Origin: Phycisphaeraceae bacterium
GTDB taxonomy: Bacteria; Planctomycetota; Phycisphaerae; Phycisphaerales; UBA1924
Assembly (NCBI GenBank): GCA_020639215.1
Contig: JACKHA010000017.1
Span: 1-35,048 of the forward strand
Length of the DNA: 35,048 nucleotides
Direction: 5' to 3'
The notes below the pieces were generated by a model. The model did not search any database. It saw nothing but the letters and a program-made list of their open reading frames with translations, and was not told the DNA's origin. The position numbers and the translations under genes are program-made. Shown piece by piece: positions 8,801 to 15,840 of this stretch. Numbering within the stretch: the stretch's first letter is position 1; the number at the start of each line of letters is the position of its first letter.

Positions 8801-8936
8801 CGTCTTCGAAGCCCCCGACGCCGTCGCCGACGACGCCATGCGCGCCATCAAAGCCCGCATGGAGTCCGCCATGTCGCTCTGCGTCCCCCTGCTCGTCGAC
8901 GCCCACGTCTCGAAGAACTGGTACGAGGGCAAGTAA
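5835..8936 (+). CDS. polA: DNA polymerase I with 5'-3' and intact 3'-5' exonuclease domains
   Basis: The protein has 1033 residues, longer than the usual 900 to 950. Domains in order: 5'-3' exonuclease/FEN (about 1-300) with FEADDTIATL and the GDTVDNVPGVPGIGPKTA helix-hairpin-helix; a Ser/Thr-rich linker (about 305-370); 3'-5' exonuclease (about 385-600) with IAIDTETT, GHNLKYDLV and YAAEDADVTLQL, so the proofreading acidic residues are present; and the family A polymerase domain with motif A SADYSQIELRILAHLSRD (about 773-790), motif B REQRSGAKMVNFGIVYG (about 822-838) and motif C IHDELVFE (about 985-992). It fills gaps in Okazaki-fragment maturation and repair. Two oddities are an extra loop GEDAGAQIAGPDQKGGEG inside the exonuclease domain and a Lys/Arg-rich insert of about 35 residues just before motif C (about 938-975). 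Confidence 0.96.
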   Translation: MPTLYLIDGYAQFFRAYHAIRTPLTSPVTKEPTNMTFGFVGMILKLLRGEGPAMAAWGGPPDAIAVALDISGDKETFRSELYPQYKAQRPPPPEDLRPQVERCLKILAEIGVQTVGVESFEADDTIATLVSHFRRERPDLRIRIISKDKDLKQLLEEDHVELFDLHTDALITESSFKEDTGLTPAQVIDMLALMGDTVDNVPGVPGIGPKTAAQLIAEHGSLDALLAAADSIKGKRGENIRATAPALPLSKQLVTLRDDAPVSLDLDAASTSRIHLDRLIPICKELGFNRYQDEARALLGQPEVMPAPGDAGDSSDSSGASTATSSNSTSTSRSKRRSNDIAPADSLFSALAADAPAATSNNATDSNDHYRMAATRADLDELLAELRAAPVIAIDTETTHIRPTRADLCGLSLSTKPATAWYVPVRSPTPDKHLDQPTVLDALRPILEDPTKPKVGHNLKYDLVVLRRAGIDLCGYGEDAGAQIAGPDQKGGEGSAGGDTMVASYLIDSARSSHAMDALALALLRRTNIPISDLIGTGKNQKTFDTVPLDLATRYAAEDADVTLQLDALFQPQLRAMGLGELYRDLEVPLIGALADMERTGILVDPAELDRQTHRLRAQIDRVLDRFHEACQAAVARTIDPDSPKQLSGLLFNKPNAADPGLGIKPVKRTKTGYSTDAEVLDRLADDPAIKSPIPRLVLEYRQLAKLVSTYLVALKDEINPDTGRIHCTFHQTVAATGRLAASDPNLQNIPIRTDIGREIRKAFIAPKGYSLVSADYSQIELRILAHLSRDPNLIAAFLEGQDIHTAVAAQIHAIKPEEVTREQRSGAKMVNFGIVYGITPFGLARRLSIETPAAAEIIDGYKRKFAGITTFLQECVEQARRHGYVETMLKRRRPIADIESNNPQRRALAERVAINSVVQGSAADLIKLAMVEIWREIRDGEATKRRSEKATKGKAENKKTQGAEVAPAHHAPAIPPGVRMLLQIHDELVFEAPDAVADDAMRAIKARMESAMSLCVPLLVDAHVSKNWYEGK

Positions 8937-8954
8937 CGGTCCCGCGCCAGGCCC

Positions 8955-9078
8955 CAGGGTTGAATCGCAATCGACGGCTCGAAGCGACTTCGTGCGATCC
9001 CCACGCAAACACAGCGTCGCCAGAGCGTGCCAACCCAGGCCTTCCTCTGTGCTCTCCGTGTCTCTGTGGTGAACCCCG
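8955..9078. repeat. Degenerate dispersed repeat (CACAGAGACACGGAG family), copy A
   Basis: The gap between polA and the HD-GYP gene ends in CCTCTGTGCTCTCCGTGTCT followed by CTGTGGTGAA, whose reverse complement is the periodic CACAGAGACACGGAGAGCAC. It resembles 11390-11480 and 34240-34300. Such sequences create spurious frames; no gene is called here. Confidence 0.55.
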
Positions 9079-9084
9079 CGCCGC

Positions 9085-10713
9085 CTACGCCGCCTCGCCC
9101 AGCCCATAGTCCGGGCCCGTCGCCGAACGCAGCATGTTGTCGTACTCGCCAAGGTCGATCCCCAGGAACGGCTCCACAAGCCGAGGATCGAACTGCGTCC
9201 CCCCGCACCGCCGGATCTCCGCCAGCACCTTCTCCCGCGGCATCGCCGCCCGGTACGAGCGGCTCGAACTCATCGCGTCGAACGTGTCCGCGATCCCGAT
9301 CAGCCGCGCAAACAGCGGGATGTCCTCCCCCGCACGCCCCGTCGGATACCCCTTCCCATCCCACCGCTCGTGGTGGTACAGCACCCCCGGCAGCACGTCC
9401 CGCAGCGCCGGGATCCCCTGCAGGATCTTGTTCCCGATCGCCGGGTGCTGCTTGATCCGATCGAACTCCTCGTCCGTGAGGCGCCCCGCCTTGCCCAGCA
9501 CCGCCTCAGGCACCCCGATCTTGCCCACGTCGTGCACCAGCCCCGCGATGTGCACCCGCTCCACCGTGTCACCGTCCAACCCCACCCGCTGCGCCAACGC
9601 CGCCGCCAGGTACGCCACACGGGCCGAGTGCCCGCATGTGTACGGGTCCTTCGCGTCGATCGCGCTCGTCAGCGCCGAGAGTGTGCCCATAAACATCGCG
9701 TGCTGCTCGGCATACAGAGCCGTCGTCTCAAGGAACGGGCTGATCTGGCACGCCGCGGCGTCGATCAGCCCCGTGTCGAACGTCGAAACCTGCGGGTCGT
9801 CACCGTGCTTGTCCCCCGCCGCCAGCACGCCGATCACCCGCCCGCTCCGCGTCAGCGGCACGCAGTACGCCTGCGGCCCGCCCAGCGCCCCCGCGCCCGG
9901 GAACGACTCGTGGATCTCCCCGCCCTCCGGATCCCCGTGCGTCTCGAGCATCCGCCGCAGCGCCTTCTCCACGCTGTACGTGTCGATCCGCGCGTCGTGC
10001 TCCAGCACCGCCGTCCCGGAGACACCCGGCAGCATCCGGTCGTCATCGATGAACGCCGCACCGATCCAGTAGAAGTCCAGAACCGACTGCAGCGACACCA
10101 GCGCCCGACGCACGAACACGTCCGGCCGCTCCGGGCGGCTCATCGAACGCCCCAACGCGTACAGCAGATCGATCGTCTCGTACGAGAAAGTCAACGCATC
10201 CGTAAAGTCCGACAGCCCACGCGTCGCACCCGCAAGCTCGTCCAGGTCCGCCGCCATCCACCGCATCAGCCGCCCGAGATCACCCACCGAGGCAGCCGTG
10301 TGCCGCGCCAGCGGCTCCAGCGCGTGCCTCGTGGCCGGCGCGTCCAGCTGCGCCCCGGAGCACGCCGCAAGGAAGTGCTCGGAGTACAACGCCTCGTGCG
10401 ACAACGCCATCGCCACGTGGTACCCCGCGATCCGCCCCGCCACACGCTCCGGCATCCCGAGAAGCCAGCACCCGTCGAACAGACGCATCGGCGCGCCGGG
10501 GTCCTCTCCCCGCCACGCGTGCACCGCCCGCCCCATCAACCGCTCGATCATCCCCGCACCAAGCCACAGCCCGGCCAGACCGCGCGTCGTCGGATGCTCA
10601 ACCACCGTCCCGTCGACCAGGCAACGCCACACCGGCAGACCAACCGCACGGCAACGCTCACGCAGCCGCCCCGCTGTCACCGACTCCGCGTGCTCGTTCG
10701 GCGTGCGGCTCAT
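9085..10713 (-). CDS. HD-GYP domain protein with GAF-like sensor, probable c-di-GMP phosphodiesterase
   Basis: The protein has 542 residues. The N-terminal third is helical and not recognised. The middle (about 180-340) looks like a GAF sensor (GGPQAYCVPLTRSGRVIGVLAAGDK). The C-terminal HD-GYP domain starts near 355: GHSARVAYLAAALAQRVG, the metal-binding LVHDVGKIGVPE (about 390-401), HHERWDGKGYP (about 444-454) with the defining GYP, and IADTFDAMSSSRSYR. These residues are those of active HD-GYP enzymes, which hydrolyse cyclic di-GMP using a two- or three-metal centre. Its ATG overlaps the stop codon of the upstream response regulator (ATGA at 10710-10713), so it is probably translated by coupling, and the two likely act in one signalling path. 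Activity is inferred from motifs. Confidence 0.88.
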   Translation of the reverse strand: MSRTPNEHAESVTAGRLRERCRAVGLPVWRCLVDGTVVEHPTTRGLAGLWLGAGMIERLMGRAVHAWRGEDPGAPMRLFDGCWLLGMPERVAGRIAGYHVAMALSHEALYSEHFLAACSGAQLDAPATRHALEPLARHTAASVGDLGRLMRWMAADLDELAGATRGLSDFTDALTFSYETIDLLYALGRSMSRPERPDVFVRRALVSLQSVLDFYWIGAAFIDDDRMLPGVSGTAVLEHDARIDTYSVEKALRRMLETHGDPEGGEIHESFPGAGALGGPQAYCVPLTRSGRVIGVLAAGDKHGDDPQVSTFDTGLIDAAACQISPFLETTALYAEQHAMFMGTLSALTSAIDAKDPYTCGHSARVAYLAAALAQRVGLDGDTVERVHIAGLVHDVGKIGVPEAVLGKAGRLTDEEFDRIKQHPAIGNKILQGIPALRDVLPGVLYHHERWDGKGYPTGRAGEDIPLFARLIGIADTFDAMSSSRSYRAAMPREKVLAEIRRCGGTQFDPRLVEPFLGIDLGEYDNMLRSATGPDYGLGEAA

Positions 10714-11144
10714 GCGGCGGCGTTCCGAAGCGGGCGTTCCGCGTCCTCATCCGAGGCGGGCAACGCCCGGGCGCCTGCCGGCAGCAGCGACATCCCCAGG
10801 TCCACGACCTTCCGGATGCTGAACGGCTTGGTCAGCACGTGCGTGATCCGCGCCTTGGCCAGGTCACCGTCCTGCACGATGTAGTTCCGCGCCGTCAGCA
10901 TCACGATCGGCACATCCACACACGTCGCCACCCCACGCAGCGCCTGCGAGAACTCCACCCCGCTCATGTGCGGCATCTGCACGTCCGTGATCACAAGGTC
11001 CGGCGCCTCCTCGCGCGCCATCGCCAGCGCCTGCTCGCCGTCGCACGCCATCCGCACCTGGCAACCCAACGCCTCGAACCGGCGCGCCAGCACCATCCGC
11101 ACGTGCGCCTCGTCGTCGGCCAGCAGGACCTTCCCGCTCCGCAT
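10710..11144 (-). CDS. CheY-like single-domain response regulator
   Basis: This 144-residue receiver domain has the acidic pair D10-D11, phospho-acceptor D54 in LVITDVQMPHMSG, the switch T84 in MLTA, and K106 in LTKPF. There is no output domain; the last 30 residues are a short acidic/Ala tail. GGAGCTGCC precedes the ATG. The stop codon overlaps the start of the HD-GYP gene (ATGA), which makes the phosphodiesterase the likely output of a split two-protein regulator. No histidine kinase is in the window. Confidence 0.9.
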   Translation of the reverse strand: MRSGKVLLADDEAHVRMVLARRFEALGCQVRMACDGEQALAMAREEAPDLVITDVQMPHMSGVEFSQALRGVATCVDVPIVMLTARNYIVQDGDLAKARITHVLTKPFSIRKVVDLGMSLLPAGARALPASDEDAERPLRNAAA

Positions 11145-11520
11145 GGCAGCTCCTCAACAGCCGGGCGGCACACCCGCCGACGCCGGCCGCGCCGTCCATC
11201 GGACCCCACAAGGCTCGCGTTGACCCTTCGTGCCAATGAACCGCATCACACCCGCCGCAACGCCTGCGTAAGCCCTGCCACGTGGAACGGTTGCCCCGCT
11301 TCACCCCGGTTCTCGGACGCCGCCCGCCCCGCGGATCCCCAACCGAGCCGCCCAACCCAAACGAGCCGCGCGGCGCAAGCCCGCGGTTCACCACCGATCC
11401 TTCCGGCTCGAAACGCCCGCGCCAAACCCCCACCCCACCCACGCCTCTCTCGGCGCCCTCCGCGCCTCTGCGGTGAGTCCTCTTCCCCCGAGCGCCGAAG
11501 CGTTCACCCCCGCAACCACA
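11145..11520. other. Intergenic region of 376 bases with degenerate repeat, no gene seen
   Basis: The stretch lies upstream of the response regulator and downstream of the convergent end of the transaldolase gene. No frame has protein-like composition or a ribosome site. The part at about 11390-11480 (CTCTCGGCGCCCTCCGCGCC followed by TCTGCGGTGA) is copy B of the dispersed family seen at 8955-9078. The 60 to 70 codon frames across it are Pro/Arg/Ser-rich artefacts. Confidence 0.55.
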
Positions 11521-12171
11521 TCACCCCCCCGGGAACGCCTTCCGGTAATCCGCCAAAAACTTCTCCAGCCCCACATCCGTCAGCGGGTGGTTCATGAACT
11601 GCATGATCACCTTGAACGGCACCGTCGCCACGTCCGCCCCCGCCAGCGCACAATCCAGCATGTGCTTCGGGTGCCGGATCGACGCCGCCAGGATCTTCGT
11701 CTCCAGCCCGTAGTTGTCGTAGATCTGCCGGATCTGGTGGATCAGCAGCATCCCGTCCTCCCCGATGTCGTCGATCCGCCCGATGAACGGGCTCACCAGG
11801 AACGCACCCGCCTTCGCCACCAGCAGCGCCTGCAGCGGCTGGAAGCACAGCGTCAGGTTCGTCCGCGTCCCCTCGTCCGACAGCGCCTTGCACGCCTTCA
11901 GCCCCGCCACCGTGCTCGGCAGCTTCACCACGATGTTCTCCGCGATCCGCGCCGCCGCCCGCCCCTCCTTGAGCATCCCCTCGAAGTCCGTCGCGATCAC
12001 CTCCGCCGACACCGGCCCCTCCACCACCTCGCAGATCTCCGCCAGACGCCGGTTGTAGTCCACCCCCTCCTTCGCGATCAGCGACGGATTCGTCGTCACC
12101 CCGTCCAGCACGCCCAGAGCCGCGGCTTCCTTGATCTCACCCAGATTCGCCGTGTCGATGTACAGGTCCAT
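11521..12171 (-). CDS. Small transaldolase (TalC/MipB, fructose-6-phosphate aldolase family)
   Basis: The protein has 216 residues, the usual length for this compact single-domain class I aldolase family, against about 320 for TalB. Visible motifs are MDLYIDTANLGEIKEA at the start, GVTTNPSLIAKEG (24-36), the Schiff-base Lys K83 in NIVVKLPST, TLCFQPLQALLVAKAGA, and KILAASIRHPKHM. It moves a dihydroxyacetone unit between sugar phosphates in the pentose phosphate pathway, or cleaves fructose 6-phosphate if it is an FSA-type member. The segment VSAEV (55-59) has Glu where E. coli FsaA has Gln, which fits a transaldolase better; this comparison is from memory. I chose ATG 12171 because the conserved domain starts exactly there. 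Confidence 0.87.
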   Translation of the reverse strand: MDLYIDTANLGEIKEAAALGVLDGVTTNPSLIAKEGVDYNRRLAEICEVVEGPVSAEVIATDFEGMLKEGRAAARIAENIVVKLPSTVAGLKACKALSDEGTRTNLTLCFQPLQALLVAKAGAFLVSPFIGRIDDIGEDGMLLIHQIRQIYDNYGLETKILAASIRHPKHMLDCALAGADVATVPFKVIMQFMNHPLTDVGLEKFLADYRKAFPGG

Positions 12172-12268
12172 GCGCCAAGCGTATCGCCGCGCCGCTGCCC
12201 GAGTCCCCCCCGACATCCAATCCCGACTCCCGCGCCCCGCCCCGCAACCCCGCGATTAGACTCCCCCC

Positions 12269-13282
12269 ATGCCCGACCCCCGCACCCCACTGCCCGACTC
12301 CCGCGTCTCCCCGCGCTTCGCCGGCCTCGTCACCTTCGCCCGCTACCCCCGCCTCACCGACCTCACCCCCGCCCCATCAGCAGCCTCCCCCCTCGACTGG
12401 CTCATCTACGGCGTCCCCTTCGACGCCGGCGTCACATACCGCCCCGGCGCACGCTTCGCCCCACGCGCCATCCGCGACGCCTCCCAATACCTCAAGCGAT
12501 ACCACGTCGAACACGCCGTCGACATCTGCAACACACTCGCCATGGCCGACGCCGGCGACGCCCCCGTCCGCCCCTACTCCTGCCGCGAAAACACGCAGGC
12601 CGTCGCCGCCTGGGCCGCCGCACTCCCCGGCGGCCCGCCAACCAACCCCCCCACCCGCCTCCTCGCCCTCGGCGGCGACCACTCCATCGCGCTCGCGAAC
12701 CTCCGCGCAACCCACACCCGCCTCGGCGCACCCAAGCCCGGCCTCCCCCTCATCCACTTCGACGCACACCTCGACACCGTCGACGCCGTCTGGGGCGAGC
12801 AATACTCCCACGCCTCACCCTTCATCCGCGCCATCGAAGAAGGCCTCATCGACCCAACCCGCATGGTCTCCCTCGGCATCCGCGGCCCGCTCAACACCCC
12901 CGCCGACCTCGACTTCGCACGCCAACACAACGCAACCATCATCACCTACGAAGACTGGCGCTACCGCAACGGCCAGCAAACCCTCGCCGCCGCACTCGCA
13001 AAAATCGCCGACACCCCCGCCTACCTCACCTTCGACATCGACGCACTCGACCCCGCCTACGCACCCGCAACCGGCACCCCCTGCCCCGGCGGCTTCACGA
13101 CCGCCGAAGCCCTCCACGCCCTCCGCTCCCTCCGCGGCCTCAACATCGCCGGCGCCGACGTCGTCGAAGTCCTCCCAGACCGCGACCCCACCGGCACAAC
13201 CGCCTTCCTCGCCGCACACATCGCCTTCGAAATCCTCGCCCTCGACGCCGCCCGCCGCACCGCCCGACCCCCCACCGCCTGA
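12269..13282 (+). CDS. Agmatinase/arginase-family ureohydrolase
   Basis: The protein has 337 residues. It has the dinuclear manganese site of the family: GGDHSIALA (about 135-143), FDAHLDT (about 163-169), SHAS further on, and FDIDALDPAYAP (about 255-266). GVPFDAGVTYRPGARFAPRAIRDAS near residues 46-70 is the agmatinase-type N-terminal signature. Agmatinase hydrolyses agmatine to putrescine and urea. Agmatinase is more likely than arginase or formiminoglutamase from the RPGARFAPRAIR segment, but substrate assignment in this family is often wrong. ruvC begins 22 bases downstream on the same strand, which suggests co-transcription without any functional link. The start ATG follows ACTCCCCCC with no clear Shine-Dalgarno site. 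Confidence 0.87.
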   Translation: MPDPRTPLPDSRVSPRFAGLVTFARYPRLTDLTPAPSAASPLDWLIYGVPFDAGVTYRPGARFAPRAIRDASQYLKRYHVEHAVDICNTLAMADAGDAPVRPYSCRENTQAVAAWAAALPGGPPTNPPTRLLALGGDHSIALANLRATHTRLGAPKPGLPLIHFDAHLDTVDAVWGEQYSHASPFIRAIEEGLIDPTRMVSLGIRGPLNTPADLDFARQHNATIITYEDWRYRNGQQTLAAALAKIADTPAYLTFDIDALDPAYAPATGTPCPGGFTTAEALHALRSLRGLNIAGADVVEVLPDRDPTGTTAFLAAHIAFEILALDAARRTARPPTA

Positions 13283-13304
13283 CCCACCCCCCATACCCTC
13301 CCCC

Positions 13305-13835
13305 GTGCGAATCCTCGGCATCGACCCCGGCCTCCGAATCACCGGCTACGCACTCCTCCACGCGCCAAACCCCTCCGACTTCTCCTCCACCCCACGCATC
13401 ATCGAAGCCGGCGTCATCCGCCTCCGCCCACCGACCAACCCCGACACCCCACCCGCACACTCCATCGCCGACCGACTCCTCGAACTCGAGCGAGACCTCG
13501 CGGCCATCATCGAACGCCTCGCCCCAGACCTCGCCGCCGTCGAGGCCGTCTTCGCACACACAAACCACCCCGCAACCGCCATCACCATGGGCCACGCCCG
13601 CGGCGTCGTCCTCCTCACCCTCCGACGCGCCGCCCTCAACCTCGCCGAACTCAAACCCGCCGAAGTCAAAAAAGCCCTCACCGGCAGCGGCCGCGCCACC
13701 AAAGACCAGATGCAACGCGCCGTCCAGACCCTCTTCGCCCTCCCAACCCCCCCCGAACCCCCCGACGTCGCCGACGCCATCGCCATCGCCCTCGGCGCCT
13801 GCCGCCGCACCGCCCTCGAAACCCCGCAGCCTTAG
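13305..13835 (+). CDS. ruvC: Holliday junction resolvase RuvC
   Basis: The protein has 176 residues and starts at a GTG: VRILGIDPGLRITGYALL. The four acidic catalytic positions are visible: D7 in GIDPG, E80 in AAVEAVFAH, and D154 and D157 in PPDVADAIAIALGA. RuvC cuts Holliday junctions symmetrically together with RuvAB. It is slightly longer than the usual 165 to 173 residues because of an insert at about residues 21-50 (PNPSDFSSTP... RPPTNPDTPP). ruvA and ruvB are not adjacent. It ends 262 bases before the restriction-modification island. Confidence 0.94.
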   Translation: MRILGIDPGLRITGYALLHAPNPSDFSSTPRIIEAGVIRLRPPTNPDTPPAHSIADRLLELERDLAAIIERLAPDLAAVEAVFAHTNHPATAITMGHARGVVLLTLRRAALNLAELKPAEVKKALTGSGRATKDQMQRAVQTLFALPTPPEPPDVADAIAIALGACRRTALETPQP

Positions 13836-13840
13836 AGAGC

Positions 13841-13949
13841 CCCGAGCGCAAGCTCGGGAAAAGCAGAGCCCCACGCGCAAGCGTGGGGTCCCCGCCCCGG
13901 CGGGGCGCGCGACTGTAGCCAGGGGTAAGCTCGGCCCAAAAGGCCGAGC
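13841..13949 (+). repeat. Array of palindromes, two with GCAA tetraloops
   Basis: Three clear hairpins follow ruvC. Arms 13841-13847 and 13852-13858 (CCCGAGC / GCTCGGG) close on GCAA. Arms 13869-13876 and 13881-13888 (CCCCACGC / GCGTGGGG) also close on GCAA, a GNRA-type tetraloop. Arms 13929-13936 and 13942-13949 (GCTCGGCC / GGCCGAGC) close on CAAAA. A shorter CGCCCCG/CGGGGCG palindrome lies between the last two. None is followed by a T-tract. The array marks the left side of the acquired restriction-modification DNA. Confidence 0.8.
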
Positions 13950-14096
13950 GCAACCCCCGGTCCAGCTGCGCCAATCGACATCCCTGGCAGTGCCCCCCAA
14001 ACTCCAAACTCTGCGGTACACTCTGCCCGCTGGCTCCCAAAGCCGGTTGAGTGACCGGTACCTGCCTGTGATGGGATAGCGAAAGGAAGCGACTCT

Positions 14097-14906
14097 GTGG
14101 ACGAAACCGTGGCGAACCAACCACCCTCAGACTCCGGCGACGCGCCGGAGTCTCCCGATGGCGGTGCTGACTCGCCGTTGTTCGGTTCGCTGCGCAGCGC
14201 GGGATTTGACATCGAGATGATCTCTCACGCAGAGGCGATCCTTCGGCACGATATGGGGACCGCGTCCGAGGAGATCGAGCGCATTCTGCTCGATCTCAGC
14301 GTGACCGTCGAGGAGTTGGTCCGAGGAGGCGGAGGCGAAGCCCAAATCACCCAGCGGATTCGGCGGGCGTTCGCGGAACTAGACTGGAACAAGCACGAGT
14401 TCGTCATTCAACGGGTTATCGACGGCGTGCAGAAAGAGAGCACAAGTCACGAGATCGACCATGTGAAGAAATTCGCTGGGAACACGTTCGCTTTGGAATT
14501 AGAGTGGAACAACAAGGATCCGTTCTTCGATCGCGATCTTGAGAACTTCAAGCGTTTGCACGCTGACGGCGCGATCTCAGTCGGCTGCATCATCACGCGT
14601 GGACGATCGCTCCACGAGGGAACTGAGGGACTGATCGAGCGATTCGCAATCTCAAGAAGCATCCAGAGCATTGAGGCGCTTCAGCCCTACTACACGCCTA
14701 CTTTGCGACAGGCAGGAAACATCACTCGAAGCGTCGAGCGATTGGGGACGTTTCCGAAGGGATGGGCGGCTTCATTCTGTGGCGACAAGTTCGGGGAGTC
14801 AACAACCCACTGGGGCAAGTTGCAAGACCGAGTGCGTCGAGGCGTTGGAAACCCCTGCCCGCTGCTCTTAATCGGGATCCCGCTCAGTGTAGTGACCGAG
14901 GAATGA
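14097..14906 (+). CDS. BglII/BstYI-like type II restriction endonuclease
   Basis: The protein has 269 residues and starts at a GTG with AAGGAAG 7 bases upstream. The core is HEIDHVKKFAGNTFALELEWNNKDPFFDRDLENF (about 118-151). It gives a PD-(D/E)xK-like centre with D121, E134 and E136 on the ALELEWNNKD strand, as in the BglII/BstYI endonucleases where the usual Lys is replaced. FKRLHADGAISVGCIITRG (151-169) fits the next helix and strand. Known relatives cut palindromes with a GATC core (AGATCT, RGATCY); specificity here is not proven. Its stop overlaps an in-frame ATG of the methyltransferase (ATGA at 14903-14906). Codon use and base composition are AT-richer and less C-biased than both flanks, a sign of transfer. 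Confidence 0.8.
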   Translation: MDETVANQPPSDSGDAPESPDGGADSPLFGSLRSAGFDIEMISHAEAILRHDMGTASEEIERILLDLSVTVEELVRGGGGEAQITQRIRRAFAELDWNKHEFVIQRVIDGVQKESTSHEIDHVKKFAGNTFALELEWNNKDPFFDRDLENFKRLHADGAISVGCIITRGRSLHEGTEGLIERFAISRSIQSIEALQPYYTPTLRQAGNITRSVERLGTFPKGWAASFCGDKFGESTTHWGKLQDRVRRGVGNPCPLLLIGIPLSVVTEE

Positions 14907-14920
14907 AAGGGACATCTGGC

Positions 14921-15631
14921 ATGGCTGCCGACATTCAGGCGACGGAGAACGCATGCGAGGACTTGCTGGCGAAGGCGCGGGGGCCTTACGCGACCATACT
15001 GGCTGACCCTCCGTGGCAGTTCCAGAATAGAACCGGCAAGGTCGCGCCGGAGCATCGCCGACTTCTTCGGTACCCCACGATGGAACTCAGCGAGATCATG
15101 GAACTTCCCATCGCGCGCCTGGCCGCGTCTCAATCACACCTGTACCTGTGGTGTCCAAATGCTCTCTTGCGCGAGGGATTGGACGTCATGCGGGCTTGGG
15201 GATTCACCTACAAGGCCAACATTGTGTGGTACAAAGTTCGCAAAGATGGCGGTCCGGACGGACGGGGTGTTGGCTTCTACTTTCGCAACGTCACTGAACT
15301 CCTTCTGTTCGGCGTTCGCGGACGCATGCGGACGCTGCAACCGGGACGCCGGCAGGTCAACATCCTGCGAACGCGCAAGCGTGAACACTCTCGGAAGCCG
15401 GACGAGATCTACGACATCATCGAAACGTGCTCCCCGACGCCTCGGCTGGAGCTCTTTGCTCGCTTCGCCCGAGCGGGCTGGCACCAATGGGGCAACGAGG
15501 ATGTCGAGGAGAACATGATCCGCGGAGTTGCGACGCGGCGTGGGCACGTTCAACCCGAGTTCAGGCTCGTCGAATCTCCACGCGGCTATCGGGGCGGATC
15601 GCTGCTAGACGGAATCGCCAAGGCCGGTTGA
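14921..15631 (+). CDS. MT-A70-family adenine-N6 DNA methyltransferase, partner of the BglII-like endonuclease
   Basis: The protein has 236 residues. The catalytic motif DPPW is at 29-32 within YATILADPPWQFQN. Later family segments are YPTMELSEIMELPI, SHLYLWCPNALLREGLDVMRAWGF, NVTELLLFGVRGRMR, and REHSRKPDEIYDIIE with RLELFARFARAGWHQWGNE, in the usual MT-A70 order. It would methylate adenine N6 to protect the host from the preceding endonuclease. ATG 14921 has AAAGGGA about 8 bases upstream; ATG 14903 is in frame, overlaps the endonuclease stop and would add MKGTSG. The gene shares the atypical composition of its partner. That it protects the endonuclease site is inferred from adjacency. Confidence 0.88.
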   Translation: MAADIQATENACEDLLAKARGPYATILADPPWQFQNRTGKVAPEHRRLLRYPTMELSEIMELPIARLAASQSHLYLWCPNALLREGLDVMRAWGFTYKANIVWYKVRKDGGPDGRGVGFYFRNVTELLLFGVRGRMRTLQPGRRQVNILRTRKREHSRKPDEIYDIIETCSPTPRLELFARFARAGWHQWGNEDVEENMIRGVATRRGHVQPEFRLVESPRGYRGGSLLDGIAKAG

Positions 15632-15840
15632 CGCACGGGCGGCGTGGCATCAACCCCACACCGCCCGCGACGCGCCACCGATTCGCGCCGTCTCCGAACC
15701 AAGCCGGCACCGATCAACGCCGCCCCCACCCCAACCCGCGGCTCCAAGAATCTCGCGCCCCACGAGCGCCTTTGTGCGCCAATTCCTGCCCATACCGCAT
15801 CCCAGGCCGACAACGCTCGCACGGCCCGCTAGCGTCCCCC

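Noticed and set aside
11282..11476. 64-codon frame in the gap before the response regulator
   Set aside because: It is composed of the degenerate dispersed repeat and lacks a ribosome site.
11473..14079. Open frame of 868 codons on the + strand
   Set aside because: It is Pro/Arg/His-rich and runs antisense or out of frame over the transaldolase, ureohydrolase and ruvC genes; an artefact of GC-rich DNA lacking stop codons.
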